A stretch of DNA of 64,000 bases from Candidatus Synechococcus calcipolaris G9 (GTDB lineage: Bacteria > Cyanobacteriota > Cyanobacteriia > Thermosynechococcales > Thermosynechococcaceae): assembly GCF_029582805.1 (NCBI RefSeq), contig NZ_JAKKUT010000001.1, positions 303,068-367,067 of the forward strand, in the 5' to 3' direction. The stretch's first letter is position 1; the number at the start of each line of letters is the position of its first letter. The notes under the pieces are model-generated. The model had not been told where the DNA came from. It saw only the letters and a program-made list of their open reading frames with translations, and did not search any database. A program made the translations under genes and the position numbers. Shown here piece by piece: positions 37,664 to 46,183 of the stretch.

Positions 37664-38262
37664 ACATTCGGAAAAACTAAGGCAAGGTCAAAAACCTGTT
37701 CAGGGCATAGGGGAAATTCCACACATCCAGTCGTTGGGATGATTCGTCTATTGAGATAGCCAAACTGAGCCAGCGTAATTGGGGCGGGTTCGCTGTATAC
37801 CTCCAGAATGCGATCGCTCACATTAAACAACCAATAATGGGGAATCATTGCCTCGGCATAGAGGGAAAGCTTGACCGTGCGATCGTACTCCAAGGACGAA
37901 TCCGCCACTTCGATGACGAGGAGCGTTGCCGCAGGGGTTGGATGGGCAGATTCATAATCATCATCTTGGTTTTGGACGATCGCAAAATCCGGCTCTGGTT
38001 CTCCATCAAACCCAAGGGTGATCGGAGCTTGACATCGAAGGGTTGCCCGATCTCCAAGAATGGGGGGTAAGGCCCTAAGCAATCGAGTGATACAGGTTTC
38101 GTGGGCGGTTCCCTTCGCTGCCATTTGCATCAACTCTCCCCGAATCAGTTCAATGTGATCGTCCTCACTCAAAAAACCCAGATCTACTAAGCGATGATAA
38201 TCTTTCACCGTCAATCGCAGCTTCTGGGGCATTGGCATGGATGAGGTAGGGGCCGTCATCAT
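37660..38262 (-). CDS. Uma2 family endonuclease-like protein
   Basis: 200 aa. Uma2 core: LTVKDYHRLVDLGFLSEDDH, IELIRGELMQMAAKGTAHE, EPDFAIVQNQDDDY, LLVIEVADSSLEYDRTVKL and YWLFNVSDRILEVY. This is a different subgroup from its convergent neighbour (they do not look like recent duplicates). Function unknown for the family. Confidence 0.86.
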   Translation of the reverse strand: MMTAPTSSMPMPQKLRLTVKDYHRLVDLGFLSEDDHIELIRGELMQMAAKGTAHETCITRLLRALPPILGDRATLRCQAPITLGFDGEPEPDFAIVQNQDDDYESAHPTPAATLLVIEVADSSLEYDRTVKLSLYAEAMIPHYWLFNVSDRILEVYSEPAPITLAQFGYLNRRIIPTTGCVEFPLCPEQVFDLALVFPNV

Positions 38263-38471
38263 TGAATCTCTTTACCGGTATTCAGGTTTACGGGTATCCA
38301 GGATATGGGTCGTCGACATTGATCCTTTGTCAAAAATATAACCATAAATGCATTCAATATCTAATTCACGAAATTTTAATTAATAATTTGCAACATTTGT
38401 CCAAATAGGTATATATTCTTAATTAACACAACTTAATACTTGGCTGTTTCATCCCAAATGGGGGTTGATGA

Positions 38472-40070
38472 ATGGATACTCAATTTCCCTGGCTAACGCT
38501 GATTACCTTACTGCCCTTAGGGGCTGCGCTCTTCATTCCGTTATTGCCAGATCAGGACGGTCGCACGGTTCGCTGGTATGCCCTAGGGATTGGTTTACTG
38601 GACTTTGTGTTAGCGGCAGCGGTTTTTGCCCAGCACTACGATATGCAAACAGCCCAAGTACAACTGGCGGAGTCCTATGCCTGGATTCCCCAAATTGGCT
38701 TGAATTGGTCCTTGGCAGTGGATGGTCTATCCATGCCCCTCATCCTATTAACGGGTCTTATTAACACCGTGGCTATTTTTGCCGCCTGGCAAGTTAAGCA
38801 CAAGTCTCGCCTCTTTTACTTTTTAATGCTCGCTCTCTACAGCGCTCAAATTGGCGTATTTGCGGCCCAGGATTTACTACTATTCTTCCTTGTTTGGGAA
38901 ATTGAACTGGTTCCCGTCTATTTGCTCATCTCTATTTGGGGCGGGCCAAAACGGCAATATGCTGCCACTAAGTTCATTATCTACACCGCCGTTGGTTCTC
39001 TCTTTATTCTGTTGGCGGGCTTGGCAATGGCCTTCTACGGTGGCAATTTCACCCTAGACATGACGGCTTTGGGCTTGAAGGATTATCCCCTCACCTTGGA
39101 ACTGCTGGCCTACGCAGGATTTCTCCTCGCCTTTGGGGTAAAACTACCTATTTTCCCGCTCCATACCTGGCTACCGGATGCCCATGGCGAAGCATCTGCC
39201 CCTGTGTCGATGGTCTTGGCCGGTGTTCTTCTGAAAATGGGGGGCTATGGTCTGATTCGTTTCAATACCCAAATGTTGCCCGATGCCCATATCTACTTTG
39301 CACCGGTGATTATTGCCCTAGGGGTTGTGAATATTGTCTACGGTGCCCTAACTGCCTTTGGTCAAGACAACTTGAAGCGGCGGTTAGCCCATTCTTCAAT
39401 TTCCCATATGGGGTTTGTACTCCTAGGCATTGGCTCCCTAAATAGTGTTGGTTTGAACGGTGCGATGCTGCAAATGCTCTCCCATGGATTAATTGCAGCG
39501 GTTCTCTTCTTCTTAGCCGGTGTCACCTACGATCGCACCCATACCCTTGCCATGGAAAAAATGGGGGGCATGGCCCAAGTCATGCCGAAAACCTTTGCTC
39601 TCTTTACCGCCGGCTCCATGGCCTCCTTGGCCTTGCCGGGGATGAGTGGATTTGTGAGTGAGTTAACGGTATTTATCGGTCTTACCAGTAGTGATGCCTT
39701 TACCAGTAGTTTCAAAATGGGCGTTATCTTTTTAGGGGCGGTGGGCTTACTCCTAACACCCGTCTATCTGTTGTCCATGCTACGGCGAGTCTTCACGGGC
39801 AATCAACAGGGGGATATGTTTGATAAATACATGGCTGATGCCAATCCCCGCGAGGTGTTTATTGCGGTTTCCTTGCTCCTACCCATTTTAGCGGTGGGTT
39901 TATATCCCAAGCTGGCCACCCAAACCTACGATGTGACAACCACGGCCCTGGCAGCCCAGGTGCATCAAGCCCTGCCGGCGATCGCCCAGGAACAGGTTCC
40001 CCTCTATGCCCAACTCACCCATTCAGCTCCAGAGATTCCCCTCTCGGCAACGGCGATCGCCCGCTTCTAG
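38472..40070 (+). CDS. ndhD: NAD(P)H-quinone oxidoreductase (NDH-1) subunit D
   Basis: 532 aa with about fourteen membrane spans. NuoM/NdhD signatures include [17 protein letters not shown] near residue 140, [20 protein letters not shown] with the key Lys and the channel His, [17 protein letters not shown] and PGMSGFVSE near residue 392. It is a proton-pumping antiporter-like subunit of thylakoid NDH-1, used in respiration and cyclic electron flow. The canonical motifs suggest a D1/D2 rather than a CO2-uptake D3/D4 type, though this is not certain. The AT-rich 200-bp leader upstream should carry its promoter. Confidence 0.93.
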   Translation: MDTQFPWLTLITLLPLGAALFIPLLPDQDGRTVRWYALGIGLLDFVLAAAVFAQHYDMQTAQVQLAESYAWIPQIGLNWSLAVDGLSMPLILLTGLINTVAIFAAWQVKHKSRLFYFLMLALYSAQIGVFAAQDLLLFFLVWEIELVPVYLLISIWGGPKRQYAATKFIIYTAVGSLFILLAGLAMAFYGGNFTLDMTALGLKDYPLTLELLAYAGFLLAFGVKLPIFPLHTWLPDAHGEASAPVSMVLAGVLLKMGGYGLIRFNTQMLPDAHIYFAPVIIALGVVNIVYGALTAFGQDNLKRRLAHSSISHMGFVLLGIGSLNSVGLNGAMLQMLSHGLIAAVLFFLAGVTYDRTHTLAMEKMGGMAQVMPKTFALFTAGSMASLALPGMSGFVSELTVFIGLTSSDAFTSSFKMGVIFLGAVGLLLTPVYLLSMLRRVFTGNQQGDMFDKYMADANPREVFIAVSLLLPILAVGLYPKLATQTYDVTTTALAAQVHQALPAIAQEQVPLYAQLTHSAPEIPLSATAIARF

Positions 40071-40227
40071 TCCCAGGATTCCCTGAGTGAGTAGCTGACG
40101 CAATTAATAGAGTGAATTAATTTCTGTTGTTCCCTGATTATTTTAGAATTGAGAAAACATAGTTGCCGTCACGCTGCCCTGACCTAATCTAGGGACTCTA
40201 TGCATTGGCGGATGATGAGGATAAGAC

Positions 40228-40641
40228 GTGGGATCGCACCATTCCCTAGAACTGATCAGTGATTTGGCACAGGTGGATCAACTCTTGGAATGGTTTAACT
40301 CCCTTTGTCCTGCAACCGTTCCCAGTAGTGATTGGTTAGGCCTGCAACTCGCCCTCGTGGAAGCCTTTACCAATGCAGTACGCCACGCCCACCGCGATCG
40401 CCCCCAGGAAACACCAATTCACATTGAGCTTTGGGTGAGCGATCAAGAGGTGGAACTCCACCTGTGGGACTGGGGACAGCCCTTTGACCTAGAAAGCCGA
40501 ATCCGTGCGTTACCCCACAAAATAGCTCCAGACTCCGAGGGGGGGCGGGGCTTAAAACTCCTTGCGAATATTGCCGATGAATTGCACTACGAACGGATGA
40601 CCGATGGGCGCAACCGCTTGACTTTGCGTAAAAACCTTTAG
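40228..40641 (+). CDS. RsbW-like anti-sigma factor ATPase/serine kinase
   Basis: 137 aa from a GTG start. GHKL ATPase boxes: N box LVEAFTNAVRHAH near residue 48, G1 DWGQPFD near residue 90 and G2 GGRGLKLL near residue 110. Such proteins bind or phosphorylate anti-anti-sigma factors in partner-switching circuits. No partner STAS protein or sigma factor gene lies next to it. It is a single-gene unit 157 bp after ndhD and 52 bp before chlG. Confidence 0.83.
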   Translation: MGSHHSLELISDLAQVDQLLEWFNSLCPATVPSSDWLGLQLALVEAFTNAVRHAHRDRPQETPIHIELWVSDQEVELHLWDWGQPFDLESRIRALPHKIAPDSEGGRGLKLLANIADELHYERMTDGRNRLTLRKNL

Positions 40642-40693
40642 GATAGTTAGGGATCGGAACTTTTTCTATCGCCCTCTGGAATCATCAATCCTT

Positions 40694-41686
40694 ATGTCTG
40701 AACTAAACGACATTCAACCCACCCCTGAAGAAGCCTCTAAAAACGGAACTGGAGCCGCCCGCCAACTCTTGGGCATGAAAGGAGCCAAAGCGGGTGAAAC
40801 CAATCTCTGGAAGATCCGTTTGCAGCTCATGAAGCCGATCACCTGGATTCCCCTAATCTGGGGGGTAGTCTGTGGGGCCGCCTCCTCCGGTGGATTTAGT
40901 TGGACCCTGGAAGATATTCTCAAATCCGCCACCTGTATGCTCCTGTCTGGGCCCCTGATGGCCGGTTATACCCAAACCCTCAATGATTACTACGATCGCG
41001 AGATTGATGCCATTAACGAACCCTATCGGCCCATTCCCTCCGGGGCGATTCCCCTAGGGCAAGTCCAGGCCCAGATCATTATTTTGGTCGTAGCTGGTCT
41101 GGGAGTGGCAGTTCTGTTGGATCTGTGGGCAGGCCATCCCCATTTTCCCGTCACCTTAACGGCCCTATTTGGTGGATTCTTGGCATTTATTTATTCGGCG
41201 CCACCCCTGAAACTAAAGAAAAATGGCTGGTTAGGCAACTATGCCCTAGGGGCCAGTTATATTGCATTGCCTTGGTGGGCGGGCCATGCCCTCTTTGGAG
41301 AATTGACCCCAACCATTATGGTTTTGACGCTGATCTATAGTTTGGCGGGTTTGGGCATTGCCATTGTTAATGATTTCAAAAGTGTGGAGGGCGATCGCCA
41401 ATTGGGGCTAGACTCGCTGCCGGTGATGTTTGGGGTGGGAACCGCTGCTTGGATATGTGTCCTGATGATTGATATTTTCCAGGGGGCGATCGCCGCCTAT
41501 TTAATCAGTATTGAGGCGAATCTCTATGCCGTGATTCTGATTTTGCTGATCATTCCCCAAATTGTTTTTCAGGATATGTACTTTCTCCGCAATCCCCTGG
41601 AAAATGACGTGAAGTATCAAGCCAGTGCCCAACCCTTTTTAGTCCTAGGAATGCTGGTTGTGGGTCTGGCCCTGGGGCATCAGTAA
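40694..41686 (+). CDS. chlG: Chlorophyll synthase ChlG
   Basis: 330 aa membrane prenyltransferase of the UbiA family. The Mg/prenyl-diphosphate motif NDYYDREIDAINEPYRPIPS is near residue 98 and the second Asp-rich motif NDFKSVEGDRQLGLDSLPV is near residue 228. It attaches phytyl or geranylgeranyl to chlorophyllide, the last step of chlorophyll synthesis. Its stop codon is followed after 3 bp by the first attC site of the integron array, so the array abuts this essential gene without destroying it. Confidence 0.95.
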   Translation: MSELNDIQPTPEEASKNGTGAARQLLGMKGAKAGETNLWKIRLQLMKPITWIPLIWGVVCGAASSGGFSWTLEDILKSATCMLLSGPLMAGYTQTLNDYYDREIDAINEPYRPIPSGAIPLGQVQAQIIILVVAGLGVAVLLDLWAGHPHFPVTLTALFGGFLAFIYSAPPLKLKKNGWLGNYALGASYIALPWWAGHALFGELTPTIMVLTLIYSLAGLGIAIVNDFKSVEGDRQLGLDSLPVMFGVGTAAWICVLMIDIFQGAIAAYLISIEANLYAVILILLIIPQIVFQDMYFLRNPLENDVKYQASAQPFLVLGMLVVGLALGHQ

Positions 41687-41689
41687 GAG

Positions 41690-41776
41690 TCCTAACGGCT
41701 TGGTTTTCAGCGGTGGCAAAGATTTTTAAGCCAGCACCAGAGTGTTGAGGCCATCCGCTGCAAAACCTGGTTAGGC
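41690..41776 (-). other. attC site of the higBA cassette
   Basis: 87 bp. The left core TCCTAAC and right core GTTAGGC are inverted. The inner arms TTTTCAGCGG and CCGCTGCAAAA pair with one extra base. The higA stop codon (TAA, 41771-41773 on the reverse strand) lies inside the right core. It is the terminal site of the array, 3 bp from chlG. Confidence 0.8.
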
Positions 41777-42058
41777 AACTGATAAACGTTTAACTTCTAT
41801 GTTGCCAACAGCTTGCTCAGCTTGCCATAAATCGTACTGCATTTGCTGATTGAGCCAACTTTCTGGAGATGTATCAAAGGCTTTTCCCAAGCGAATTGCC
41901 ATTTCGGGGCTAATACCTGCCCTACAATTCAAGATAGCAGATAGAGTTTTTCGACTTACACCCAGTGCCTCAGCAGCGTCTGTAACAGTCAGATTCAAAG
42001 GTTCGAGACACAGTTCTTTAAGAACTTCACCTGGATGTGGTGGATTATGCATTTTCAT
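41771..42058 (-). CDS. higA: HigA-type XRE antitoxin
   Basis: 95 aa. The N-terminus [17 protein letters not shown] leads into a helix-turn-helix with [20 protein letters not shown], then [20 protein letters not shown], which is the HigA/VapI pattern. It neutralises HigB and represses the operon. Its start overlaps the higB stop by 1 bp, and its stop lies within the attC core. It follows the toxin gene, the usual higBA order. Confidence 0.92.
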   Translation of the reverse strand: MKMHNPPHPGEVLKELCLEPLNLTVTDAAEALGVSRKTLSAILNCRAGISPEMAIRLGKAFDTSPESWLNQQMQYDLWQAEQAVGNIEVKRLSVA

Positions 42059-42336
42059 TAGTGGTAGTCCTCAAGATCGACATCACAAGCATCAACACCG
42101 TCAAAGGTGAACGTGATCCGCCAGTTTCCAGATACCCTCACCGCCCAGGTTCCTTTACGTTGCCCTGCAAGTTCATGAAGTATCAATCCGGGCAAGTTCA
42201 TGTCTTGCGGTGAAGTCGCAGCACTGAGACGAGCCAGAATCAGCCGAATTCGTTTGGCATGATTTGCCTGAATGCCTCGGGTGGTTCCCGACTCAAAGAA
42301 CTGCTCTAGTCCTCGATGCTTGAAACTGACTATCAT
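42058..42336 (-). CDS. higB: HigB-type RelE-superfamily mRNA interferase toxin
   Basis: 92 aa. Typical Hig[21 protein letters not shown] near the start and [20 protein letters not shown] then RITFTF near the end, carrying the conserved Arg and His residues. HigB cleaves ribosome-bound mRNA. It pairs with HigA in a complete cassette; such pairs are common in sedentary integrons and are thought to stabilise arrays. Confidence 0.92.
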   Translation of the reverse strand: MIVSFKHRGLEQFFESGTTRGIQANHAKRIRLILARLSAATSPQDMNLPGLILHELAGQRKGTWAVRVSGNWRITFTFDGVDACDVDLEDYH

Positions 42337-42398
42337 TCATCAAGCGTAACCCATAACGTTACTAGTTACATTTCAATGATAGACAAATTTAGAAGCGC

Positions 42399-42485
42399 GC
42401 CTAACGTTCCCCTTCAGCGGCGGCTAATAACCTTTGCATCTCTACTGAGATATTCCAACCGTCCGCGGCAAGGGGGTTGTTAGAC
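42399..42485 (-). other. attC site of the GIY-YIG cassette
   Basis: 87 bp from GCCTAAC to GTTAGAC. The arms GTTCCCCTTCAGCGG and CCGCGGCAAGGGGG pair with an extra G on one strand, and the inner segment TAACCTTTGCAT is shared with two other sites. It lies 4 bp beyond the stop of the 68-aa ORF. Confidence 0.85.
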
Positions 42486-42489
42486 CGCG

Positions 42490-42696
42490 CTATTGCCCCC
42501 GTCCTGGTTTGCAATCTGCAAAACCCAACGCCTCTGTATCTAGAAAACTTGCGATCGCCATCTCTATCACTGCTTCAATGGGATATTCAATCTCAGCAGC
42601 ACGCTCAATCAGTGCCGTCCGAATTATCTCAGGCAATCGCCCTAAAATGACTTCAGCATCAGCCGGAGAAAGTTGCTCTTGAAGTTTGGCTTGCAT
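42490..42696 (-). CDS. Small cassette protein, unknown
   Basis: 68 aa, largely helical: LSPADAEVILGRLPEIIRTA then LIERAAEIEYPIEAVIEMAI and a Gly/Arg end. No family recognised. It starts 4 bp after the GIY-YIG gene stop and shares the same cassette, so the two are cotranscribed and may act together. It contains one HIP1 octamer. Confidence 0.65.
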   Translation of the reverse strand: MQAKLQEQLSPADAEVILGRLPEIIRTALIERAAEIEYPIEAVIEMAIASFLDTEALGFADCKPGRGQ

Positions 42697-42700
42697 AGCA

Positions 42701-43078
42701 TCACCTTTCAGTGGGAATCTGAGCGTTGTAAGGGGGTTCAGTGGCTCTTAGAATAATAGCTTCTAGCTCCAATAGTAGCGCGGGGTTTCCCCAATGCGAA
42801 ATGACCTGTACTGCAATCCTTACATCTTCATCGTTGTACTTGTCAAGCCATGCCCACAAAAAGGCTTTATGCCCACCACCAAAGCGACCGCGTAAACTCT
42901 TTGTTTTACCGATATAGAGTAATCCATCGGTCTTATGCCGAATTGCATAAATGCCAGGACGCGCAGGAATACTACTAAACTCACGGCTTAATAGTTGACA
43001 CTGTTCAAAGGATGTGAATGCGATCTCATCCAGAATATTTCGAGCCTGAACTTGCAACTCAGAATCATTCAATGGCAT
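42701..43078 (-). CDS. GIY-YIG nuclease-domain protein
   Basis: 125 aa. The domain begins PARPGIYAIRHKTDGLLYIG near residue 35, with GIY and YIG both present, followed by RGRFGGGHKAFLWAW supplying the catalytic Arg and a later Glu in LELEAIILRA. It is a single-domain nuclease of the size seen in homing-like or defence contexts. First of two genes in its cassette. Confidence 0.85.
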   Translation of the reverse strand: MPLNDSELQVQARNILDEIAFTSFEQCQLLSREFSSIPARPGIYAIRHKTDGLLYIGKTKSLRGRFGGGHKAFLWAWLDKYNDEDVRIAVQVISHWGNPALLLELEAIILRATEPPYNAQIPTER

Positions 43079-43307
43079 AGGAATCAGAAATCTGGCTGCC
43101 CAGAATTATATCCCCCTATGTACTCAAAGCAGGCAAACTGCTGGAGTTCCTACCCGTTGAATTTGGGACGCTGATTGTAGCCAAGCCTAGGATCATTCGA
43201 TCCGAACAAGAGAATATACTCTATTTCTTTCTTGTTAACTTCTTCATTTCCGTTGCATCGCTTGGTTCGCCGACGGGGGAAGCGCAGGTCGGCTGGCGTA
43301 GGTGGCA
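43079..43307. other. Cassette junction without recognisable attC
   Basis: 229 bp between the GIY-YIG and DUF1810 cassettes. An attC is expected next to the DUF1810 stop but no GTTRRRY/RYYYAAC pair at the right spacing is visible. Instead there is a GC-rich imperfect hairpin near 43268-43298 (CGCCGAC and GTCGGCTGGCG). A plus-strand frame stays open across it but lacks a start codon, so it is not called as a gene. Confidence 0.5.
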
Positions 43308-43751
43308 TCAGTGATGATCCAGCAACTGTATAGTTCGTTGATCACCCCTTCCATTAAAGTACTTGTCGATGATCTTGTGGAACACGGAATTGGCATTTGA
43401 GACATGCGCAAATAGTGTCGCACAGGATCGGAGCTTTAGGTCATCCGGTTTACCAAATATCTCAGTCGCAGATCTTCCCTCGATGGCCAACGCGGCCTCG
43501 CAAATTGTAATCAGGCGTGGCCCCAGAACACCATGTGTGAGATACGCGTAGGCCTCATCTGAACCCGTTATTCCGTATTTCTGGGCCGTCGAGCTGTTAC
43601 CTAGGCCGCGAAGTTGTGGGAAGACGTACCACATCCAGTGTGATTTTTTATGCCCGTTCTTGACCTCGGACAATGCGATATCGAATGTACCGTCCTGGGC
43701 TAGAACGAAGCGACCGAGGTCGAAATGGTCGTCAGTGTAGGTATCTTGCAT
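43308..43751 (-). CDS. DUF1810 family protein
   Basis: 147 aa from ATG 43751 (MQDTYTDDHFDLGRFVLAQD). DUF1810 signatures HWMWYVFPQLRGLGNSSTAQ and SYLT-like AYLTHGVLGPRL are clear. Function is unknown; the fold is distantly related to calpastatin/NADAR-like proteins. A longer frame begins with a GTG at 43781, but that lies inside the neighbouring attC site, so the internal ATG is preferred. Confidence 0.87.
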   Translation of the reverse strand: MQDTYTDDHFDLGRFVLAQDGTFDIALSEVKNGHKKSHWMWYVFPQLRGLGNSSTAQKYGITGSDEAYAYLTHGVLGPRLITICEAALAIEGRSATEIFGKPDDLKLRSCATLFAHVSNANSVFHKIIDKYFNGRGDQRTIQLLDHH

Positions 43752-43763
43752 CACGATTCTTCG

Positions 43764-43850
43764 GCGAACGGTTCCGCTCACCGGACGTAGACAACCTTTG
43801 CAGCTTAACCAACCAAACTCAACCGTTCCGGTGCAGCGGGATTGTTATAC
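43764..43850 (-). other. attC site of the peroxiredoxin cassette
   Basis: 87 bp. The left core GCGAAC is degenerate and the right core GTTATAC contains the peroxiredoxin stop codon. The arms CCGCTCACCGG and CCGGTGCAGCGG pair with one extra G, the typical extrahelical base, and the inner CAACCTTTGCAG is shared with other sites. Confidence 0.85.
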
Positions 43851-44405
43851 GGCGTGTTCTTGCAGCCAATTTATTACCTCATTGGCATTTCTATCAGGTG
43901 GAAAGACTGGATAGAAAACTTTCATAATCTTACCTTCTTCAATGATCAGCGTAACTCGCTTGATGAGATGCTTGCCTCCCACTTCAAACGTTGGCAACTT
44001 TAGCGTATTGGTAAGGTTCAATTCACGATCACTCAAAAGCTCGAAAGGTAAATGCAGCCGTGCCTTTACTTCTAACTGATAGTCAGTGCTTTGAGTGCTA
44101 AGACCGAAAACACTTGCACCCAATTCGTTTAGCTCTTGGTAATGATCTCGAAAGGTGCAGGACTGTGGCGTACATCCTCTGGCTCCGGGTATTGCATCCC
44201 ATCCATCAGGAAGAGAAATCCCAGGTTGCCCTGTCATGGGATAGCAATAAACCACGATACGACCTGCGATCGCTGATAAATCAACGCATTCACCATGAGT
44301 TGAAGGTAACGAGATCGACGGCAAAGCTATCCCCAGCAAATGATCGCAAGCACCATCATCTATTGGAATGGGCAGATCTTGCGGCAACGCTGTCAGCTTA
44401 TTCAT
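43845..44405 (-). CDS. Peroxiredoxin (AhpC/TSA-like)
   Basis: 186 aa from ATG 44405 (MNKLTALPQDL). The active-site region reads YPMTGQPGISLPDGWDAIPG then ARGCTPQSCTFRDHY, with two Cys residues 5 apart as in PrxQ-like enzymes. It reduces peroxides using thiol donors. The frame extends to 44528, but the first 41 codons run into the upstream attC site and match nothing in the family. It carries one HIP1 octamer. Confidence 0.87.
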   Translation of the reverse strand: MNKLTALPQDLPIPIDDGACDHLLGIALPSISLPSTHGECVDLSAIAGRIVVYCYPMTGQPGISLPDGWDAIPGARGCTPQSCTFRDHYQELNELGASVFGLSTQSTDYQLEVKARLHLPFELLSDRELNLTNTLKLPTFEVGGKHLIKRVTLIIEEGKIMKVFYPVFPPDRNANEVINWLQEHAV

Positions 44406-44482
44406 ATGGCTTTTTATGTCTGCGACATCCCTAATGCTAACAGATTGATTTGCAATCACTTCCTCAACCTGCAATCGAAGCC

Positions 44483-44568
44483 GTATAACGTTCGGGTTGA
44501 GCCGCTGCCAGCAACCTTTGCACAGCACCGACCAACTGTGTCAGTCCGCTCCAAGCGAATTGTTATGC
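44483..44568 (-). other. attC site of the first GNAT cassette (44563-45036)
   Basis: 86 bp from GTATAAC to GTTATGC. The arms GTTCGGGTTGAGC and GCTCCAAGCGAAT pair imperfectly, and the inner CAACCTTTGCAC matches the family. The stop codon of the GNAT gene lies in the right core. Confidence 0.83.
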
Positions 44569-45036
44569 CGCCTTATACAGCGACTTCTCCATTACGTAAT
44601 TGATGAATATTTCGCCCCGACAAGTTACCTTCTGCTCGTTAACGATTGAAAACCCCATACGTTGAAAAAATGGTTTTGCCGTGATGCTAGCTTCAGTGAT
44701 TAGATGGCTCACCCCCAAGCCTAACGCCTTTGCTTCAATCGCTTGATAAATTTGACTACCCACTCCACAACGTTGATAGTTTTTGCGGCAGTAAAAGCAG
44801 TCGATATGACCATTAGACTCTAGCTCTCCGAATCCAGCAATCACACCTTCATCGTCAGCAACATAGGTGAATCGATTTGAGCAGATCTTTTCCCAATCTC
44901 TGAAGTAAATATTGTTAGGTGCCCATGCCTCAACTTGATTACTTGAGTAATCGCGGATGTTTATTTCGCGTACTGTTTCATGAAACAACTGTGCTACTTT
45001 TTCTGCGTCTTGTTTTTCAAACAACCTTATTTTCAT
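44563..45036 (-). CDS. GNAT family N-acetyltransferase
   Basis: 157 aa. The acetyl-CoA motif A is CFYCRKNYQRCGVGSQIYQA, and LITEASITAKPFFQRMGFSI forms motif B. It resembles YafP-type acetyltransferases. The substrate is unknown; GNATs are among the most common integron cargo. Confidence 0.88.
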   Translation of the reverse strand: MKIRLFEKQDAEKVAQLFHETVREINIRDYSSNQVEAWAPNNIYFRDWEKICSNRFTYVADDEGVIAGFGELESNGHIDCFYCRKNYQRCGVGSQIYQAIEAKALGLGVSHLITEASITAKPFFQRMGFSIVNEQKVTCRGEIFINYVMEKSLYKAA

Positions 45037-45149
45037 AGGATCGCCTCATCGACAATCTAAAAACTGCCTCTTTTCCAGTAACCTCGCGCTAGTTCAACTC
45101 TAAACACTGACAGATAACTTCTAGCTACTTCCACCACCAAGAACTTGCG

Positions 45150-45237
45150 GCATAACGTTGCCCATCACCCGCCGCAGATAACTTCTGAGTTCTTACAGAC
45201 AGGCTCTCAACGGTCGGGTGCATGGGCGTTGTTAGGC
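45150..45237 (-). other. attC site of the two-gene cassette
   Basis: 88 bp from GCATAAC to GTTAGGC. The arms GTTGCCCATCACCCGCCG and CGGTCGGGTGCATGGGC pair with one extra G. It lies 41 bp downstream of the 301-aa ORF stop, the only attC here whose core does not hold or nearly touch its gene's stop codon. Confidence 0.86.
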
Positions 45238-45277
45238 GGCATTATATTATAAGGGAATAATAAAGACTTAATTATTC

Positions 45278-46183
45278 TCAACTTTCTGAGATAGAATCAG
45301 CACCCAACTGATTAGAAGTAATGCCATCGGCTTTAACAGCATTAATAAATTTATCAAGCTTAGATTTTGGTAGATTACGAGCTTCCCAATTAGGATAATT
45401 AAAAGTCAGCCAATCTCTACAGTAACTTTGCTGTAAAAGTTCTCGCATAACCCTCTTAACAGCTTCGCGAACACCTCTCTTTTTTTCAGTCGATAAATAA
45501 GCCCATATTCCAATCATTGCATCACAAATATCTTCAACTGAAAATTCATATCTTTTCCTAATAAGAAAAGCTACAACTTGTTGAATCACACCATCTGTAA
45601 ATCTTTGATCTCTCAAATTTTCAATTGGAATAGGAAGATAACCTTCAGGGATTCTCTTGAACTTCATGTTTTCTGTAAGAATCAATGATAGTTCAGTGTC
45701 ACGGATATTACCTGAATGAAACTCAATACAATATTCGCCTGTAGGTACTCGGCAAAAAGAGCATAAGAGTAACCTGTCACTATTTGTACTGTCAATAATA
45801 TCTTTAAATGTCTGTAATGAAGTGGGCAAAACAGTTACCCAAAGACTACAAAGTCTACAAGCGTCTAACGCAACACGAGCACTATTTATTAAGTCGTTTG
45901 CGTCTACAAGAAGGTAACGCCGAATCTGCTCTCCTTTTTCGTAGCTTAATGAGTTTGCAGCAGTCCATTCTGTTAAGAGAGTGTGTTTTCTAGCAGGCGA
46001 ATAAACAATTGCTTCTGGATTGACAGTATTGCCTTGCGATGTGAAGGAAGGCTCAATGCTATGGATACTGTAACCAAGTTTATGAATGGATACAGAATGA
46101 GGTCTTAGTAAAGGATGCTTACTAAATAAACCAATGAAAAGATTGGTCATTTGCAAGTTAAAAAAACTGATTTCCAGAGTCAT
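45278..46183 (-). CDS. Unknown cassette protein A (301 aa), possible nuclease fold
   Basis: 301 aa, AT-rich and without HIP1 sites, unlike the host chromosome. No family recognised. Residues 57-90 read PEAIVYSPARKHTLLTEWTA then a KGEQIRRY end. A short acidic-then-Lys pattern before a Q-I-R-R-Y helix recalls some PD-(D/E)xK nucleases, but the expected ExK is not intact. The C-terminal half is helical, with RGVREAVKRVMRELLQQSYC. It overlaps the upstream ORF by 26 bp, implying coupled translation. An internal Met at residue 12 is an alternative start. Confidence 0.7.
   Translation of the reverse strand: MTLEISFFNLQMTNLFIGLFSKHPLLRPHSVSIHKLGYSIHSIEPSFTSQGNTVNPEAIVYSPARKHTLLTEWTAANSLSYEKGEQIRRYLLVDANDLINSARVALDACRLCSLWVTVLPTSLQTFKDIIDSTNSDRLLLCSFCRVPTGEYCIEFHSGNIRDTELSLILTENMKFKRIPEGYLPIPIENLRDQRFTDGVIQQVVAFLIRKRYEFSVEDICDAMIGIWAYLSTEKKRGVREAVKRVMRELLQQSYCRDWLTFNYPNWEARNLPKSKLDKFINAVKADGITSNQLGADSISES

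Noticed and set aside
43090-43312. An open plus-strand frame across the cassette gap
   Set aside because: It has no start codon and no recognisable motifs; about 70 open codons can arise by chance.
44406-44528. The 41-codon N-terminal extension of the peroxiredoxin
   Set aside because: It runs into an attC site and does not resemble the family; the internal ATG at 44405 fits better.
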